NCBI RefSeq assembly: GCF_008801475.1
Contig: NZ_VZPP01000014.1
Coordinates: forward strand, 124,001-188,000
Reading direction: 5' to 3'
Origin: Pseudomonas moorei
GTDB taxonomy: Bacteria > Pseudomonadota > Gammaproteobacteria > Pseudomonadales > Pseudomonadaceae
DNA: 64,000 bases
This document shows, in pieces, positions 44,293 through 52,876 of this stretch. A program made the position numbers and the translations under genes. Under the pieces are notes generated by a model. That model saw only the letters and a list, made by a program, of their open reading frames with translations. It was not told the origin of the DNA and did not search any database. How positions within the stretch are numbered: position 1 is the first letter of the stretch; each line of letters begins with the position of its first letter.

Positions 44293-46110
44293 CTACAACT
44301 GCTGCAAATGCCCATAAAGCTTGGCATACAGGCCACCCTCAGCGATCAACTGCTGGTGGTCGCCATCCTCGGCGATTTGCCCACCGTCGAACACCAGCAC
44401 CCTGTCGGCCTGCTTCACCGCCGACAGTCGGTGGGCGATGATCAGCGTGGTGCGGTTACTCAGGAACCGCGCCATCGCTTGATGCAGGTTGTATTCGGTG
44501 GCGGCGTCCAGCGCCGAAGTAGCCTCATCGAGGATCACCACTTTCGGCTCAGCCAGCACCATCCGCGCAATGGCCAGGCGTTGCCGCTGACCACCGGACA
44601 GGCGCACGCCGGAGCGCCCGACGACGCTGTCCAGGCCATTGGGCAGTTCGCGTATCGTGGCGTGCAACTGCGCGATTTCCAGCGCATGCCAGCACGCTTC
44701 GTCACTGCGTTCGCGGCCCATGGTCAGGTTGGCGCGCACGGTGTCGTTGAACAGCGCCGGGTGTTGCAGGACCACGGCGACGTTTTCCCGGACCGTTTCC
44801 AGACCGATCTCTTGCTGAGTCGAACCGCCGAAACGAATGGTGCCGGCCAGTGGCGTGTACAAGCCCAGCAGCAGTTGCACCAGGGTGCTCTTGCCACCGC
44901 CACTGGCCCCGACGATCGCGACTTTCTCGCCGGGGGCGATGGACAGGTTCATCTGGTTCAACACCAGCTCGTCACCGTAGCCGAAACTCAAGCCCTGAAC
45001 CTCGATGCCCACCGTCTCGCGGCCATTGAATGGATCGACCCCTTTGGGGTACTCCGGCTCATCGGCGCGGGACAGCAGTTCGTTGATTCGAGACAGGGCA
45101 CCGCCCGCAGCGTAATAGGCGTATTGCAGGTTCAACAGCTGTTCAACTGGCCCGATCATGAACCACAGGTAGCTGAAGACCGCGAGCATCTGGCCGATAG
45201 ACAGGTCCGAGAACAGCACCGTCAGCATTGCCGCGGCGCGGAAAATATCGATACCGAACTGGAACAACAAGCCGCTGGCCCGGTTTGAGGCATCGGTTTT
45301 CCATTGCGAACTCACCGCGTAATCACGGACTTCCCGGGCACGCAACCCCAGGCGACCGAGGAAGAAACCCTGACGATTGCCGGCGCGCACTTCCTGGATC
45401 GCATCGAGGGTTTCGGTCAACGCCTGGGTGAAGCGCGAGGTGCTGTCGTTCTCGAGCTTCTTCAGGTGCTTGACCCGCTTGCCCAACTGCACCGTGGCGT
45501 AGATCACCAGTGGGTTGAACAACAGAATCAGCAGCGCCAGTTTCCAGTGCATCCACATCAGAATGCCCGCGGTCCCCACCAGCGTCAGCATGGCCACGAG
45601 GAAACGGCTGAGGGTTTCGCCGACGAACTTGTCCAGGGTGTCCAGGTCGGTGACCAGGTGCGTGGTCACCGTGCCGCTGCCCAGGCTTTCGTATTCCCCC
45701 AGCGAAATACGCTTGAGGCGCTCAATCAGACGGATGCGTATGCGGTAGACGATGTCCTTGGCCAGCGCCGCGAACAGCCGCGCCTGCACCACGTTGAACA
45801 GCAAGGCAGCGCAACGCAGCGTGAGGGTCACCAGCAGCATCAGGCCAATGTACCCGGCAGCCTTCTGCCAGGCACCCGGCAGCGCGTGGTTCATGATTTT
45901 CAGCGCAGCGTCACCGTGGCCGAGCAACACTTCGTCCACCAGCAATGGCAAGAGCAAAGGGATGGGCACACTGCACAAGGTCGCCAGCACGGCCACGCCG
46001 TTGGCGATCCACAGGGATTTCTTGTGATGAAGCGCCAGACGACGGATTTCCGCCCAGCTCAACCGATCGACACGTTTTACGCTTGCGCTGTCGTCGGGCA
46101 GGTCATGCAC
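44293..46110 (-). CDS. ABC exporter, fused permease and ATPase
   Basis: A 605-residue half-transporter of the MsbA/multidrug type. Six membrane helices occupy about residues 25-310. The ATPase domain has Walker A GASGGGKST, the Q-loop VLQHPALFND, the signature LSGGQRQRLA, Walker B VVILDEATSALD and the switch histidine in IIAHRL. The start is a GTG overlapping the stop of the DsbA-like gene by eight bases, with GGAG upstream; a longer reading would overlap that gene by 71 bases. The substrate is unknown; lipid, drug or peptide export are all possible. It converges with the giant toxin-like gene, but nothing besides adjacency links them. Confidence 0.9.
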   Translation of the reverse strand: MHDLPDDSASVKRVDRLSWAEIRRLALHHKKSLWIANGVAVLATLCSVPIPLLLPLLVDEVLLGHGDAALKIMNHALPGAWQKAAGYIGLMLLVTLTLRCAALLFNVVQARLFAALAKDIVYRIRIRLIERLKRISLGEYESLGSGTVTTHLVTDLDTLDKFVGETLSRFLVAMLTLVGTAGILMWMHWKLALLILLFNPLVIYATVQLGKRVKHLKKLENDSTSRFTQALTETLDAIQEVRAGNRQGFFLGRLGLRAREVRDYAVSSQWKTDASNRASGLLFQFGIDIFRAAAMLTVLFSDLSIGQMLAVFSYLWFMIGPVEQLLNLQYAYYAAGGALSRINELLSRADEPEYPKGVDPFNGRETVGIEVQGLSFGYGDELVLNQMNLSIAPGEKVAIVGASGGGKSTLVQLLLGLYTPLAGTIRFGGSTQQEIGLETVRENVAVVLQHPALFNDTVRANLTMGRERSDEACWHALEIAQLHATIRELPNGLDSVVGRSGVRLSGGQRQRLAIARMVLAEPKVVILDEATSALDAATEYNLHQAMARFLSNRTTLIIAHRLSAVKQADRVLVFDGGQIAEDGDHQQLIAEGGLYAKLYGHLQQL

Positions 46111-46741
46111 AGGCAGCGCGCTCCAGCCAGCGGCCGAGCAACGGGGAAAGCACACTGAGCGGCTGATAACCATTGGTCAGCAGCGCCAATTGACCATTTC
46201 GCTCAGCCAGCAAGGTCGGGAAACCGGCAATGCCCAAGTCCTGGACCCAGGTGAAATCGGCAGCCGTTGCGGCATGTGTATCGGCACGATCGAACGCTGC
46301 GGCGAACTCGATGCGCGGCAGGCCGGCCCGCTCCGCCAGCTCCACCAGAACGCTGGCGTGAGTGACATCGCGACCTTCGGCGTAAAACGCATGCTGAATC
46401 AGCCCCAGCAGTTTCCAAGCACAATCCGGCGCCAAACCGCGCGCCGTCACCAGCGCCCGACAGGCGGGTTCGGTGTCATAGACGAATCCATCCGGCAAGG
46501 CACCTTCCAGCTTGAATGGCTGGCCGGTGGCCTCGGTGACCGCCTGCCAGTGTTCAAGGATGTAACGCCGGGTGGTCGGTTCAAGCGCCGCGCCACTGCC
46601 GGTGCGCAACCCGCCCACCACCAGATGCACGTCCACCCCCGCTGCCTGCGCCTGCTCGACCAGCGCGTTGGCTACCGGCGCAAAGCCCCAGCACCAGGAA
46701 CACATCGGGTCCATCACGTAGAGCAGGCGACATGCAGACAT
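46103..46741 (-). CDS. DsbA-family thiol oxidoreductase (FrnE/GST-kappa-like)
   Basis: A 212-residue thioredoxin-fold protein. The redox motif is CSWC at residues 14-17 in DPMCSWCWGF, and the cis-proline lies in GIAGFPTLL. The inserted helical domain is of the FrnE/2-hydroxychromene-isomerase type. There is no signal peptide, so it works in the cytoplasm, unlike true DsbA; such proteins reduce or isomerise small thiol or electrophilic compounds. It sits between trhO (three bases upstream) and the ABC exporter (eight-base overlap), suggesting one operon. Confidence 0.88.
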   Translation of the reverse strand: MSACRLLYVMDPMCSWCWGFAPVANALVEQAQAAGVDVHLVVGGLRTGSGAALEPTTRRYILEHWQAVTEATGQPFKLEGALPDGFVYDTEPACRALVTARGLAPDCAWKLLGLIQHAFYAEGRDVTHASVLVELAERAGLPRIEFAAAFDRADTHAATAADFTWVQDLGIAGFPTLLAERNGQLALLTNGYQPLSVLSPLLGRWLERAACA

Positions 46742-46744
46742 GAT

Positions 46745-47686
46745 TCAAGCCTCGGAGTTGATTTGCTTGTAGTTGTAGCCGATCGGGTGAGGCATGTTGC
46801 GAGCCTTGGCCAGTTCGATCTGCTTTTGCCGATCGATGGCGCTGCGACGGGTTTTCTCGCTCAGTTTGTCCCAGCAATGCGGGCAACTGATACCGGCCAC
46901 GTAATGTTCGGATGCACGGTCTTCGACGCTGACCGGCGTACGGCAGGCGTGGCATTGATCGTAGTCGCCTTCGCTCAGATCGTGACGAACGGTCACGCGG
47001 TTATCGAACACGAAGCAGTCGCCCTGCCATTTGGTTTCTTCCTGCGGCACCTCTTCCAGGTACTTCAGGATGCCGCCCTTGAGGTGATAAACCTCATCGA
47101 AGCCTTCACTGAGCATATAGCTCGAAGCCTTTTCGCAACGAATGCCGCCGGTGCAGAACATCGCGACCTTCTTGTGCACGGCCGGGTCGAAGTTGGCTTT
47201 GATGTAATCGGGGAATTCGCGAAAACTGGTGGTTTTCGGGTCGATGGCCCCTTCAAAGGTGCCGATCGACACTTCATAGTCGTTGCGGGTGTCGATCAAC
47301 AATACTTCCGGATCGCTGATCAGCGCGTTCCAGTCCTGCGGATCAACATAGGTGCCGACCTTTTTGTTCGGGTCCACACCTTCCACGCCCAAGGTAACGA
47401 TTTCTTTCTTGAGTTTGACTTTGGTGCGATAGAACGGCTGCTCGTCACAGTACGACTCTTTGTGATCGATGTCGTCCATGCGCGGGTCGTTCTTGAGCCA
47501 GGCCATGAGCCCGTCGATGCCTTCACGGCTGCCGGACACGGTGCCGTTGATGCCTTCTTCGGCGATCAGCAGCGTGCCTTTGATGCCGTTGTCGACCATC
47601 GCCTTGAGCAGGGGCTCGCGCAGGTCGACGTAATTTTCCAGGGTGACGAACTTATACAGTGCCGCCACGACAATCTGTTGTGTCAT
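46745..47686 (-). CDS. trhO: tRNA uridine-34 hydroxylase, rhodanese family
   Basis: A 313-residue protein of the YceA/TrhO family that makes 5-hydroxyuridine at tRNA position 34 from prephenate-independent oxygen chemistry. It begins with an acylphosphatase-like domain (VVAALYKFVTLENYVDLREPL). A rhodanese domain follows with the active cysteine in MFCTGGIRCEKASSYM. The C-terminus has two CxxC pairs (CHACRTP and CPHC) that may bind zinc. GGAG precedes the ATG. It heads the trhO-dsbA-like-ABC series. Confidence 0.93.
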   Translation of the reverse strand: MTQQIVVAALYKFVTLENYVDLREPLLKAMVDNGIKGTLLIAEEGINGTVSGSREGIDGLMAWLKNDPRMDDIDHKESYCDEQPFYRTKVKLKKEIVTLGVEGVDPNKKVGTYVDPQDWNALISDPEVLLIDTRNDYEVSIGTFEGAIDPKTTSFREFPDYIKANFDPAVHKKVAMFCTGGIRCEKASSYMLSEGFDEVYHLKGGILKYLEEVPQEETKWQGDCFVFDNRVTVRHDLSEGDYDQCHACRTPVSVEDRASEHYVAGISCPHCWDKLSEKTRRSAIDRQKQIELAKARNMPHPIGYNYKQINSEA

Positions 47687-47733
47687 GGGTGATTCTCCAG
47701 GTGGCTACCCTCGTAAGGGGTGAACCGGATGCG

Positions 47734-47762
47734 AAAAAAAACGCGCCGGGTGAGCGGCGCGT
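47734..47762 (-). terminator. Intrinsic terminator between bolA and trhO
   Basis: ACGCGCCG and CGGCGCGT form an eight-base stem with a GGTGAG loop; on the minus strand it ends in a run of about eight U. It should end the bolA transcript about 90 bases after its stop and insulate trhO. Confidence 0.88.
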
Positions 47763-47852
47763 TGCAGATTCTAACAAAAACCGTGTGATTTAGGACGGCG
47801 AGATGACTTTGTGGCCAAGGAGTTTGCTCCCTCGCCACAACAGCCCATCACA

Positions 47853-48149
47853 TTAATGGCTGCCGCCGGCACAGGTCGGCGAGGCCGGAGCCGCATCGAT
47901 CTGCGCCCACTCCTCAGGCGTATAGGTATGCAGTGCCAACGCATGGAATTCGCCCATCAGTTCGCCCAGCGTGCCATAGACTTTCTGGTGACGCTTGACG
48001 CGGCTGAGCCCGGCGAACTGCTCGCTGACCACGACGGCCTTGTAATGGGTCTGCAACCCGCGACTGTGCATGTGGCTTTCATCGAGCACCTGTAGATGCT
48101 GGGGCTGTAGCAGACCCAGCGTCGATTCGATGCGTTGTTGCATGGTCAT
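47853..48149 (-). CDS. BolA family protein
   Basis: A 98-residue BolA-fold protein with the class II KH-like core: HLQVLDESHMHSRG, THYKAVVVSEQFAGLSRVKRHQKVYGTL and the helix ELMGEFHALALHTYTPEEW. The conserved histidines could ligate an Fe-S cluster with a monothiol glutaredoxin. The C-terminal tail ends with a cysteine and a histidine (CAGGSH). In Pseudomonas this copy is next to a DUF2059 protein gene, which lies 12 bases upstream. Several BolA paralogs exist, so I do not claim which one this is. Confidence 0.9.
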   Translation of the reverse strand: MTMQQRIESTLGLLQPQHLQVLDESHMHSRGLQTHYKAVVVSEQFAGLSRVKRHQKVYGTLGELMGEFHALALHTYTPEEWAQIDAAPASPTCAGGSH

Positions 48150-48161
48150 ACCAGACTCCGC

Positions 48162-48686
48162 TTAAGGCTTTTTCTTGGCTGGAGCGGTCGCGTCTTTCGG
48201 CGTCAGCTCATCGGTCATGTCCGCCAGCAGCTTGTTGACCACAGGCACCGCGCTTTCCAGCTTGGCTTGAGTCATCTGGGCCGATTGCTGAGTCAGCTGC
48301 GGCATTTTTTCCAGGACTTTCTTGCCCAGTGGCGACTGGTAGAACGCCACCAGGTCCTTGAGTTCGGACTCGGTGAAGTTGCTGGTGTAGAGCTTGACCA
48401 TGTCTGGCTTGAGCTTGTTCCAGCCAATGGCCTGGTCCAGGGCGGCGTTAGCCTTGGCCTGGTAGGTTTCGAGTACGGCTTTTTTCGAATCCGGGGCTTT
48501 GGTTTGCTGGAAGCGTTGAGCGAACATCTGCTGAACTTGCATGTACACCGGAGTGCCCAATTTGTCAGCGTGCGCCAGGGTCAGGAAAGCCTCGGCACTG
48601 GCGTTGTGGCTGGCGGTATCGGCAAAAACCTGGCCGCTGGCGCAAACCAGTGCAACCGCGGTACAGATGGCACGAAGACGAGTCAT
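48162..48686 (-). CDS. DUF2059 periplasmic protein
   Basis: A 174-residue exported protein with a clear signal peptide (about residues 1-22, ending QVFA). The mature part is helical and carries the DUF2059 signature ESELKDLVAFYQSPLGKKVLEKMPQLTQQ in two parts around residue 115. The C-terminus is Lys/Pro/Ala-rich. The function of the family is unknown. It shares a short 12-base gap with the BolA gene and is divergent from fumC. Confidence 0.88.
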   Translation of the reverse strand: MTRLRAICTAVALVCASGQVFADTASHNASAEAFLTLAHADKLGTPVYMQVQQMFAQRFQQTKAPDSKKAVLETYQAKANAALDQAIGWNKLKPDMVKLYTSNFTESELKDLVAFYQSPLGKKVLEKMPQLTQQSAQMTQAKLESAVPVVNKLLADMTDELTPKDATAPAKKKP

Positions 48687-48878
48687 CGAGTTTCCTTTTC
48701 TAGCAGGCGAGGTAAAACCCCAAGGACGTCCATTCTGCGCCTAAAAAAGTGTGTCACTCAACCCCAAGCCTTGTCGCGCCTGATTTAGAGGGGTTGAATG
48801 GACACAATCCAGACTGATGGAACCACGGCCGTCGATCACGGCCTAAACTGCGCAATCGAACTGACAGGAGTGTGACCG

Positions 48879-50273
48879 ATGAGCCGTATCGAAACCGACA
48901 GCCTTGGCCAGGTTGAAGTCCCGGATGACGCCTACTGGGGCGCTCAGACGCAACGCTCACTGGTTAACTTTGCCATTGGCACCGAACGCATGCCCTTGGC
49001 CGTGCTGCATGGCCTGGCGCTGATCAAGAAAGCCGCGGCCCGGGTCAACGACCGCAATGGCGACCTGCCCGCCGACATCGCCCGATTGATCGAACAAGCG
49101 GCCGATGAAGTGATCGACGGCAGCCATGACGATCAATTTCCCCTGGTGGTCTGGCAAACCGGTAGCGGTACCCAGAGCAACATGAACGTCAACGAAGTGA
49201 TTGCCGGTCGCGCCAACGAACTGGCCGGCAACGCGCGCGGCGGCAAGTCGCCGGTGCACCCCAACGATCACGTCAATCGCTCCCAGAGTTCCAACGACTG
49301 CTTCCCCACCGCCATGCACATTGCTGCCGCCCAGGCCGTGCAACATCACTTGCTGCCGGCGATCAACGAATTGTCGGGTGGCCTGGCCGAGCTGGCGGCG
49401 CGCCACATGAAGCTGGTCAAGACTGGCCGCACGCACATGATGGACGCAACGCCGATTACCTTCGGCCAGGAAATCTCGGCATTCATCGCGCAACTGGATT
49501 ACGCCGAACGGGCAATCCGCAGCGCACTGCCGGCCGTTTGCGAACTGGCCCAGGGCGGTACCGCGGTGGGCACCGGGCTGAATTCGCCCCACGGCTTCGG
49601 TGAGGCCATCGCTGCAGAGCTGGCCGCCCTTTCCGGCCTGCCGTTCGTCACCGCGCCCAACAAATTCGCCGCGCTGGCTGGCCATGAACCGCTGACCACG
49701 CTGTCCGGTGCGTTGAAAACCCTCGCCGTGACGTTGATGAAAATCGCCAATGACTTGCGCTTGCTGGGTTCCGGGCCACGTGCCGGATTGGCCGAGGTGA
49801 AGCTGCCGGCCAACGAACCGGGGAGTTCGATCATGCCCGGCAAGGTCAACCCGACCCAATGCGAAGCCTTGTCGATGCTGGCCTGTCAGGTGCTGGGCAA
49901 CGACGTCACCATCGGTTTCGCCGCAAGTCAGGGGCACTTGCAACTGAACGTGTTCAAACCGGTGATCATCCACAACTTGCTGCAATCGATCCGTCTGTTG
50001 GGCGACGGCTGCAGCAACTTCCAGCAGCATTGCATCGCCGGCCTGGAGCCGGATGCCGAGAAAATGGCGGAGCACCTGGAACGGGGGTTGATGCTGGTGA
50101 CCGCGCTGAACCCGCACATCGGCTACGACAAATCAGCGGAAATTGCCAAAAAAGCCTACGCCGAAGGGCTGACCCTGCGTGAAGCGGCCATTGGTTTGGG
50201 GTATTTGACCGATGAGCAGTTTGACGCGTGGGTGCGGCCGGAGAATATGCTGGAGGCTGGCGCCAAGGGCTGA
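48879..50273 (+). CDS. fumC: Class II fumarate hydratase
   Basis: Iron-independent fumarase of 464 residues in the TCA cycle. Seen are GAQTQRSL, TGSGTQSNMNVNEV, the substrate loop SSNDCFPTAMHI, KTGRTHMMDATPITFGQE and the signature GSSIMPGKVNPTQCE with the catalytic serine. AGGAG lies upstream of the ATG. In Pseudomonas fumC is often iron- or stress-responsive, but no Fur box was recognised in the 190-base upstream gap. It stands alone, with a REP pair after the stop. Confidence 0.96.
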   Translation: MSRIETDSLGQVEVPDDAYWGAQTQRSLVNFAIGTERMPLAVLHGLALIKKAAARVNDRNGDLPADIARLIEQAADEVIDGSHDDQFPLVVWQTGSGTQSNMNVNEVIAGRANELAGNARGGKSPVHPNDHVNRSQSSNDCFPTAMHIAAAQAVQHHLLPAINELSGGLAELAARHMKLVKTGRTHMMDATPITFGQEISAFIAQLDYAERAIRSALPAVCELAQGGTAVGTGLNSPHGFGEAIAAELAALSGLPFVTAPNKFAALAGHEPLTTLSGALKTLAVTLMKIANDLRLLGSGPRAGLAEVKLPANEPGSSIMPGKVNPTQCEALSMLACQVLGNDVTIGFAASQGHLQLNVFKPVIIHNLLQSIRLLGDGCSNFQQHCIAGLEPDAEKMAEHLERGLMLVTALNPHIGYDKSAEIAKKAYAEGLTLREAAIGLGYLTDEQFDAWVRPENMLEAGAKG

Positions 50274-50299
50274 GTTTTTCTGCGTCTTATTAGTCGGTA

Positions 50300-50371
50300 T
50301 TCGCGAGCAGGCTCGCTCCCACATTAAACTGCGCACGCGGTCAAATGTGGGAGCGAGCCTGCTCGCGATGA
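50300..50371. repeat. REP doublet (REPIN), GAGCCTGCTCGC class
   Basis: TTCGCGAGCAGGCTCGCTCC with CACA (50300 on) is mirrored by TGTGGGAGCGAGCCTGCTCG with CGATG (to about 50371), around a spacer of about 20 bases. It lies between convergent fumC and the EamA transporter gene. Confidence 0.88.
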
Positions 50372-50384
50372 ACGATAACGAGAA

Positions 50385-51344
50385 TCAGCTTGCTGCTATC
50401 CGCACTTTCCGTGCCTTGAGACCGGCAATCAACGATGGCCCCAACGCCACCAACGCCGACCCCAGCACCACCAGCACCGCCCCGCCATAGCCCAGGCCAT
50501 TGATCGTCTCGGCGTGCACATATTCGGGCCACCACAGAGCCGCCAGGGCCACGGCACCAAAGGTCACCAAAGGCGTAATCGCCAGGGTCGCGCTCACTCG
50601 CGAAGCTTCCCAATGGGCCAACGCCTCGGCAAAAGCGCCGTAGGCAATCAGCGTGTTCATGCAGCAGGCCAGCAGCAGCCAGCCTTGCAGCGGGTTCAAT
50701 TGCAGGGCTTCGAGCGGATGCACCCACGGCGTCAGCAATAGCCCGCAGAACAGGTAGATCACCATCATCACCTGCAACGAATTCCACACCGTCAGCAACT
50801 GCTTCTGCCCCAGCGCATAAAAGGTCCAGACCGTGGACGCCAACAGCACCAGCAGCACGCCGGCGGTGTAATCGGTCAACGAGGTCAGCAACTCGCTCAA
50901 ACGCTGATTGAAAAACAGGGCAAAACCGACCAGCAGCACCAGCAAGCCAATCCCCTGCCCCACACTGAAGCGTTCCTTGAACACGAACACACTGGCGATC
51001 AGCAACATGATCGGCCCCATCTGCACCACCAGTTGCGCGGTGCCGGGGCTGAGCAGGTTCAGGCCCATCAAATACAACACGTAGTTGCCTACCAGGCCGA
51101 GCACCGCCATCAACACCAGCCAGCCACCGCGCGGCCCGAGCACTCGGCGACTCGGTAAACGCCGGGTCGCTGCCAGGTAGATGAACAGGCAGCCACCGGA
51201 CACCATCAGGCGAAACCAGGTTACCGTGACCGGGTCCATCACCAGCAATACCTGTTTGAGCTTGATCGGCAGGATTCCCCACAGCAGCGCGGTCAGCAAG
51301 GCCAGGAACAGACCGTAAACCCAGCGACCCGATGAAATGTGCAT
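50385..51344 (-). CDS. EamA/DMT-family transporter
   Basis: A 319-residue inner-membrane protein with ten hydrophobic helices in two repeats, as in RhaT/EamA exporters. It begins MHISSGRWVYGLFLALLTALLWG from an ATG with GGGGATC upstream; eight further codons are open but have no ribosome site. The second repeat carries ALAHWEASRVSATLAITPLVTF. The substrate is unknown; family members export amino acids or metabolites. It stands alone between REP elements. Confidence 0.88.
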   Translation of the reverse strand: MHISSGRWVYGLFLALLTALLWGILPIKLKQVLLVMDPVTVTWFRLMVSGGCLFIYLAATRRLPSRRVLGPRGGWLVLMAVLGLVGNYVLYLMGLNLLSPGTAQLVVQMGPIMLLIASVFVFKERFSVGQGIGLLVLLVGFALFFNQRLSELLTSLTDYTAGVLLVLLASTVWTFYALGQKQLLTVWNSLQVMMVIYLFCGLLLTPWVHPLEALQLNPLQGWLLLACCMNTLIAYGAFAEALAHWEASRVSATLAITPLVTFGAVALAALWWPEYVHAETINGLGYGGAVLVVLGSALVALGPSLIAGLKARKVRIAAS

Positions 51345-51494
51345 GTGATCCCCAGCGCGACGGTTCAAGAAACCTCATTCTAGGCGCACCAACGTGTGGC
51401 ACACAGGGACAGTTTGGCGCTAGCCGCTAATGAAACTGTGCAGGTCGCATCGTGAATTTGTGGTTGTTGGTGAATCGATAGCGCGCGTTGAACT

Positions 51495-51577
51495 CATCGC
51501 CAGCAAGCTCGCTCGCACATTGGACCGTATCCGGCTGCGGAATCAGGTCCGATGCAGAGCGTGGCTTGCCCGCGATG
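51495..51577. repeat. Degenerate mixed REP sequences
   Basis: CATCGCCAGCAAGCTCGCTC (51495 on) and GGCTTGCCCGCGATG (ending near 51577) are REP-like but belong to different classes and do not pair well. They look like old remnants after the thiolase gene. Confidence 0.5.
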
Positions 51578-51589
51578 TCCGTTTAATAT

Positions 51590-52774
51590 TTAACGCACCG
51601 CTTCGAACAACCCGGTAGCCCCCATCCCGCCACCCACGCACATGGTGACGATGCCGTAACGCAGATGACGTCGCTGCAGTTCGCGAACGAGGTGCCCGAC
51701 CTGACGCGACCCGGTCATGCCGAAGGGATGGCCGATGGAAATCGAACCGCCATTGACGTTGTATTTGTCGTTATCGATTTCCAGGCGATTACGTGCGTAC
51801 AGGCACTGCGAAGCGAACGCTTCATTGAGTTCCCAGAGGTCAATGTCGGCCACCTGCAAGCCTTTGGCTTTGAGCAGTTTGGGCACCGAAAACACCGGGC
51901 CAATGCCCATTTCGTCCGGCTCGCAACCCGCCACGGTAAAGCCCCGGAAGAACGCTTTCGGCTTGAGCCCCAATTCAAGGGCTTTTTCCAGGCTCATCAC
52001 CAGGGTCATGGACGCTCCGTCGGACAACTGCGACGAGTTGCCAGCCGTCACCGAGCCGTCCTCGGCAAACACCGGATTCAGACCGGCCAGACTTTGCAGC
52101 GTGGTATCGGGGCGGTTGCAGTCATCGCGATCCACCACACCCTCAACGATATGTACCTGACCGGTGGCTTTGTCTTCAACGCGGTATTTCACGGCCATCG
52201 GCACGATTTCATCGTCAAACAGCTCGGCAGCCTGGGCCTGCGCCGTACGTTGCTGGCTTTGCAGGGCATACAGGTCCTGCTCCTGGCGGCTGACGTTGTA
52301 ACGGCGAGCGACGATTTCTGCCGTCTGGCCCATTGGGAAGTAGATACCCGGCACCTGCTCCTTGAGCAGCGGGTTGATCAGGTTGTCGGTGTTGACGCTT
52401 TTCATGGTTAGGCTGATCGACTCGACGCCACCGGCCACGATGATGTCACTGCAGCCCGAAGCGATCTGGTTGGCCGCGATGGCGATCGCCTGCAAGCCCG
52501 ACGAGCAAAACCGGTTGAGGGTCATGCCGGCGGTGCCGATACCCAGTTGCGACAGCACGGCGACATTGCGACCGATGTTGTAGCCCTGGGCACCTTCGTT
52601 GGAGCCGGCACCGACGATGCAGTCCTCGACGCTGGCAGGGTCGATGCCCGTGCGTTTCAACAAGGCGTTGACACAGTGAGCCGCCATGTCATCGGGACGG
52701 GTCATGTTGAATTTGCCGCGAAAGGATTTGGCCAGGCCAGTCCGCACGCTGTCGACGATCACCACTTCACGCAT
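51590..52774 (-). CDS. Acetyl-CoA C-acyltransferase (thiolase)
   Basis: A 394-residue thiolase from the ATG giving MREVVIVDSVRTGLAKSFRG, with GAGG upstream. The acyl-accepting cysteine lies in NRFCSSGLQAIA (about residue 88), the general base histidine in ISIGHPFGMTGSRQVGHL and the second cysteine in TMCVGGGMGATGLFE. It may work in beta-oxidation or acetoacetyl-CoA metabolism. No hydratase or dehydrogenase partner gene is adjacent, so the chain-length preference is unknown. Confidence 0.93.
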   Translation of the reverse strand: MREVVIVDSVRTGLAKSFRGKFNMTRPDDMAAHCVNALLKRTGIDPASVEDCIVGAGSNEGAQGYNIGRNVAVLSQLGIGTAGMTLNRFCSSGLQAIAIAANQIASGCSDIIVAGGVESISLTMKSVNTDNLINPLLKEQVPGIYFPMGQTAEIVARRYNVSRQEQDLYALQSQQRTAQAQAAELFDDEIVPMAVKYRVEDKATGQVHIVEGVVDRDDCNRPDTTLQSLAGLNPVFAEDGSVTAGNSSQLSDGASMTLVMSLEKALELGLKPKAFFRGFTVAGCEPDEMGIGPVFSVPKLLKAKGLQVADIDLWELNEAFASQCLYARNRLEIDNDKYNVNGGSISIGHPFGMTGSRQVGHLVRELQRRHLRYGIVTMCVGGGMGATGLFEAVR

Positions 52775-52876
52775 GGCATACCTCATTGTTGTTGTCGGTT
52801 GAGAGTGACCTGAGCATAAGCTCCACCAATTACCGACTGCGACAATCATTCACCCCGCGTATGCGCAACCATCGCC

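Noticed and set aside
44266..45288. Possible immunity gene overlapping the end of the toxin-like gene
   Set aside because: The frame is antisense to the ABC ATPase domain, whose motifs are complete; its Gln/His-rich translation looks random.
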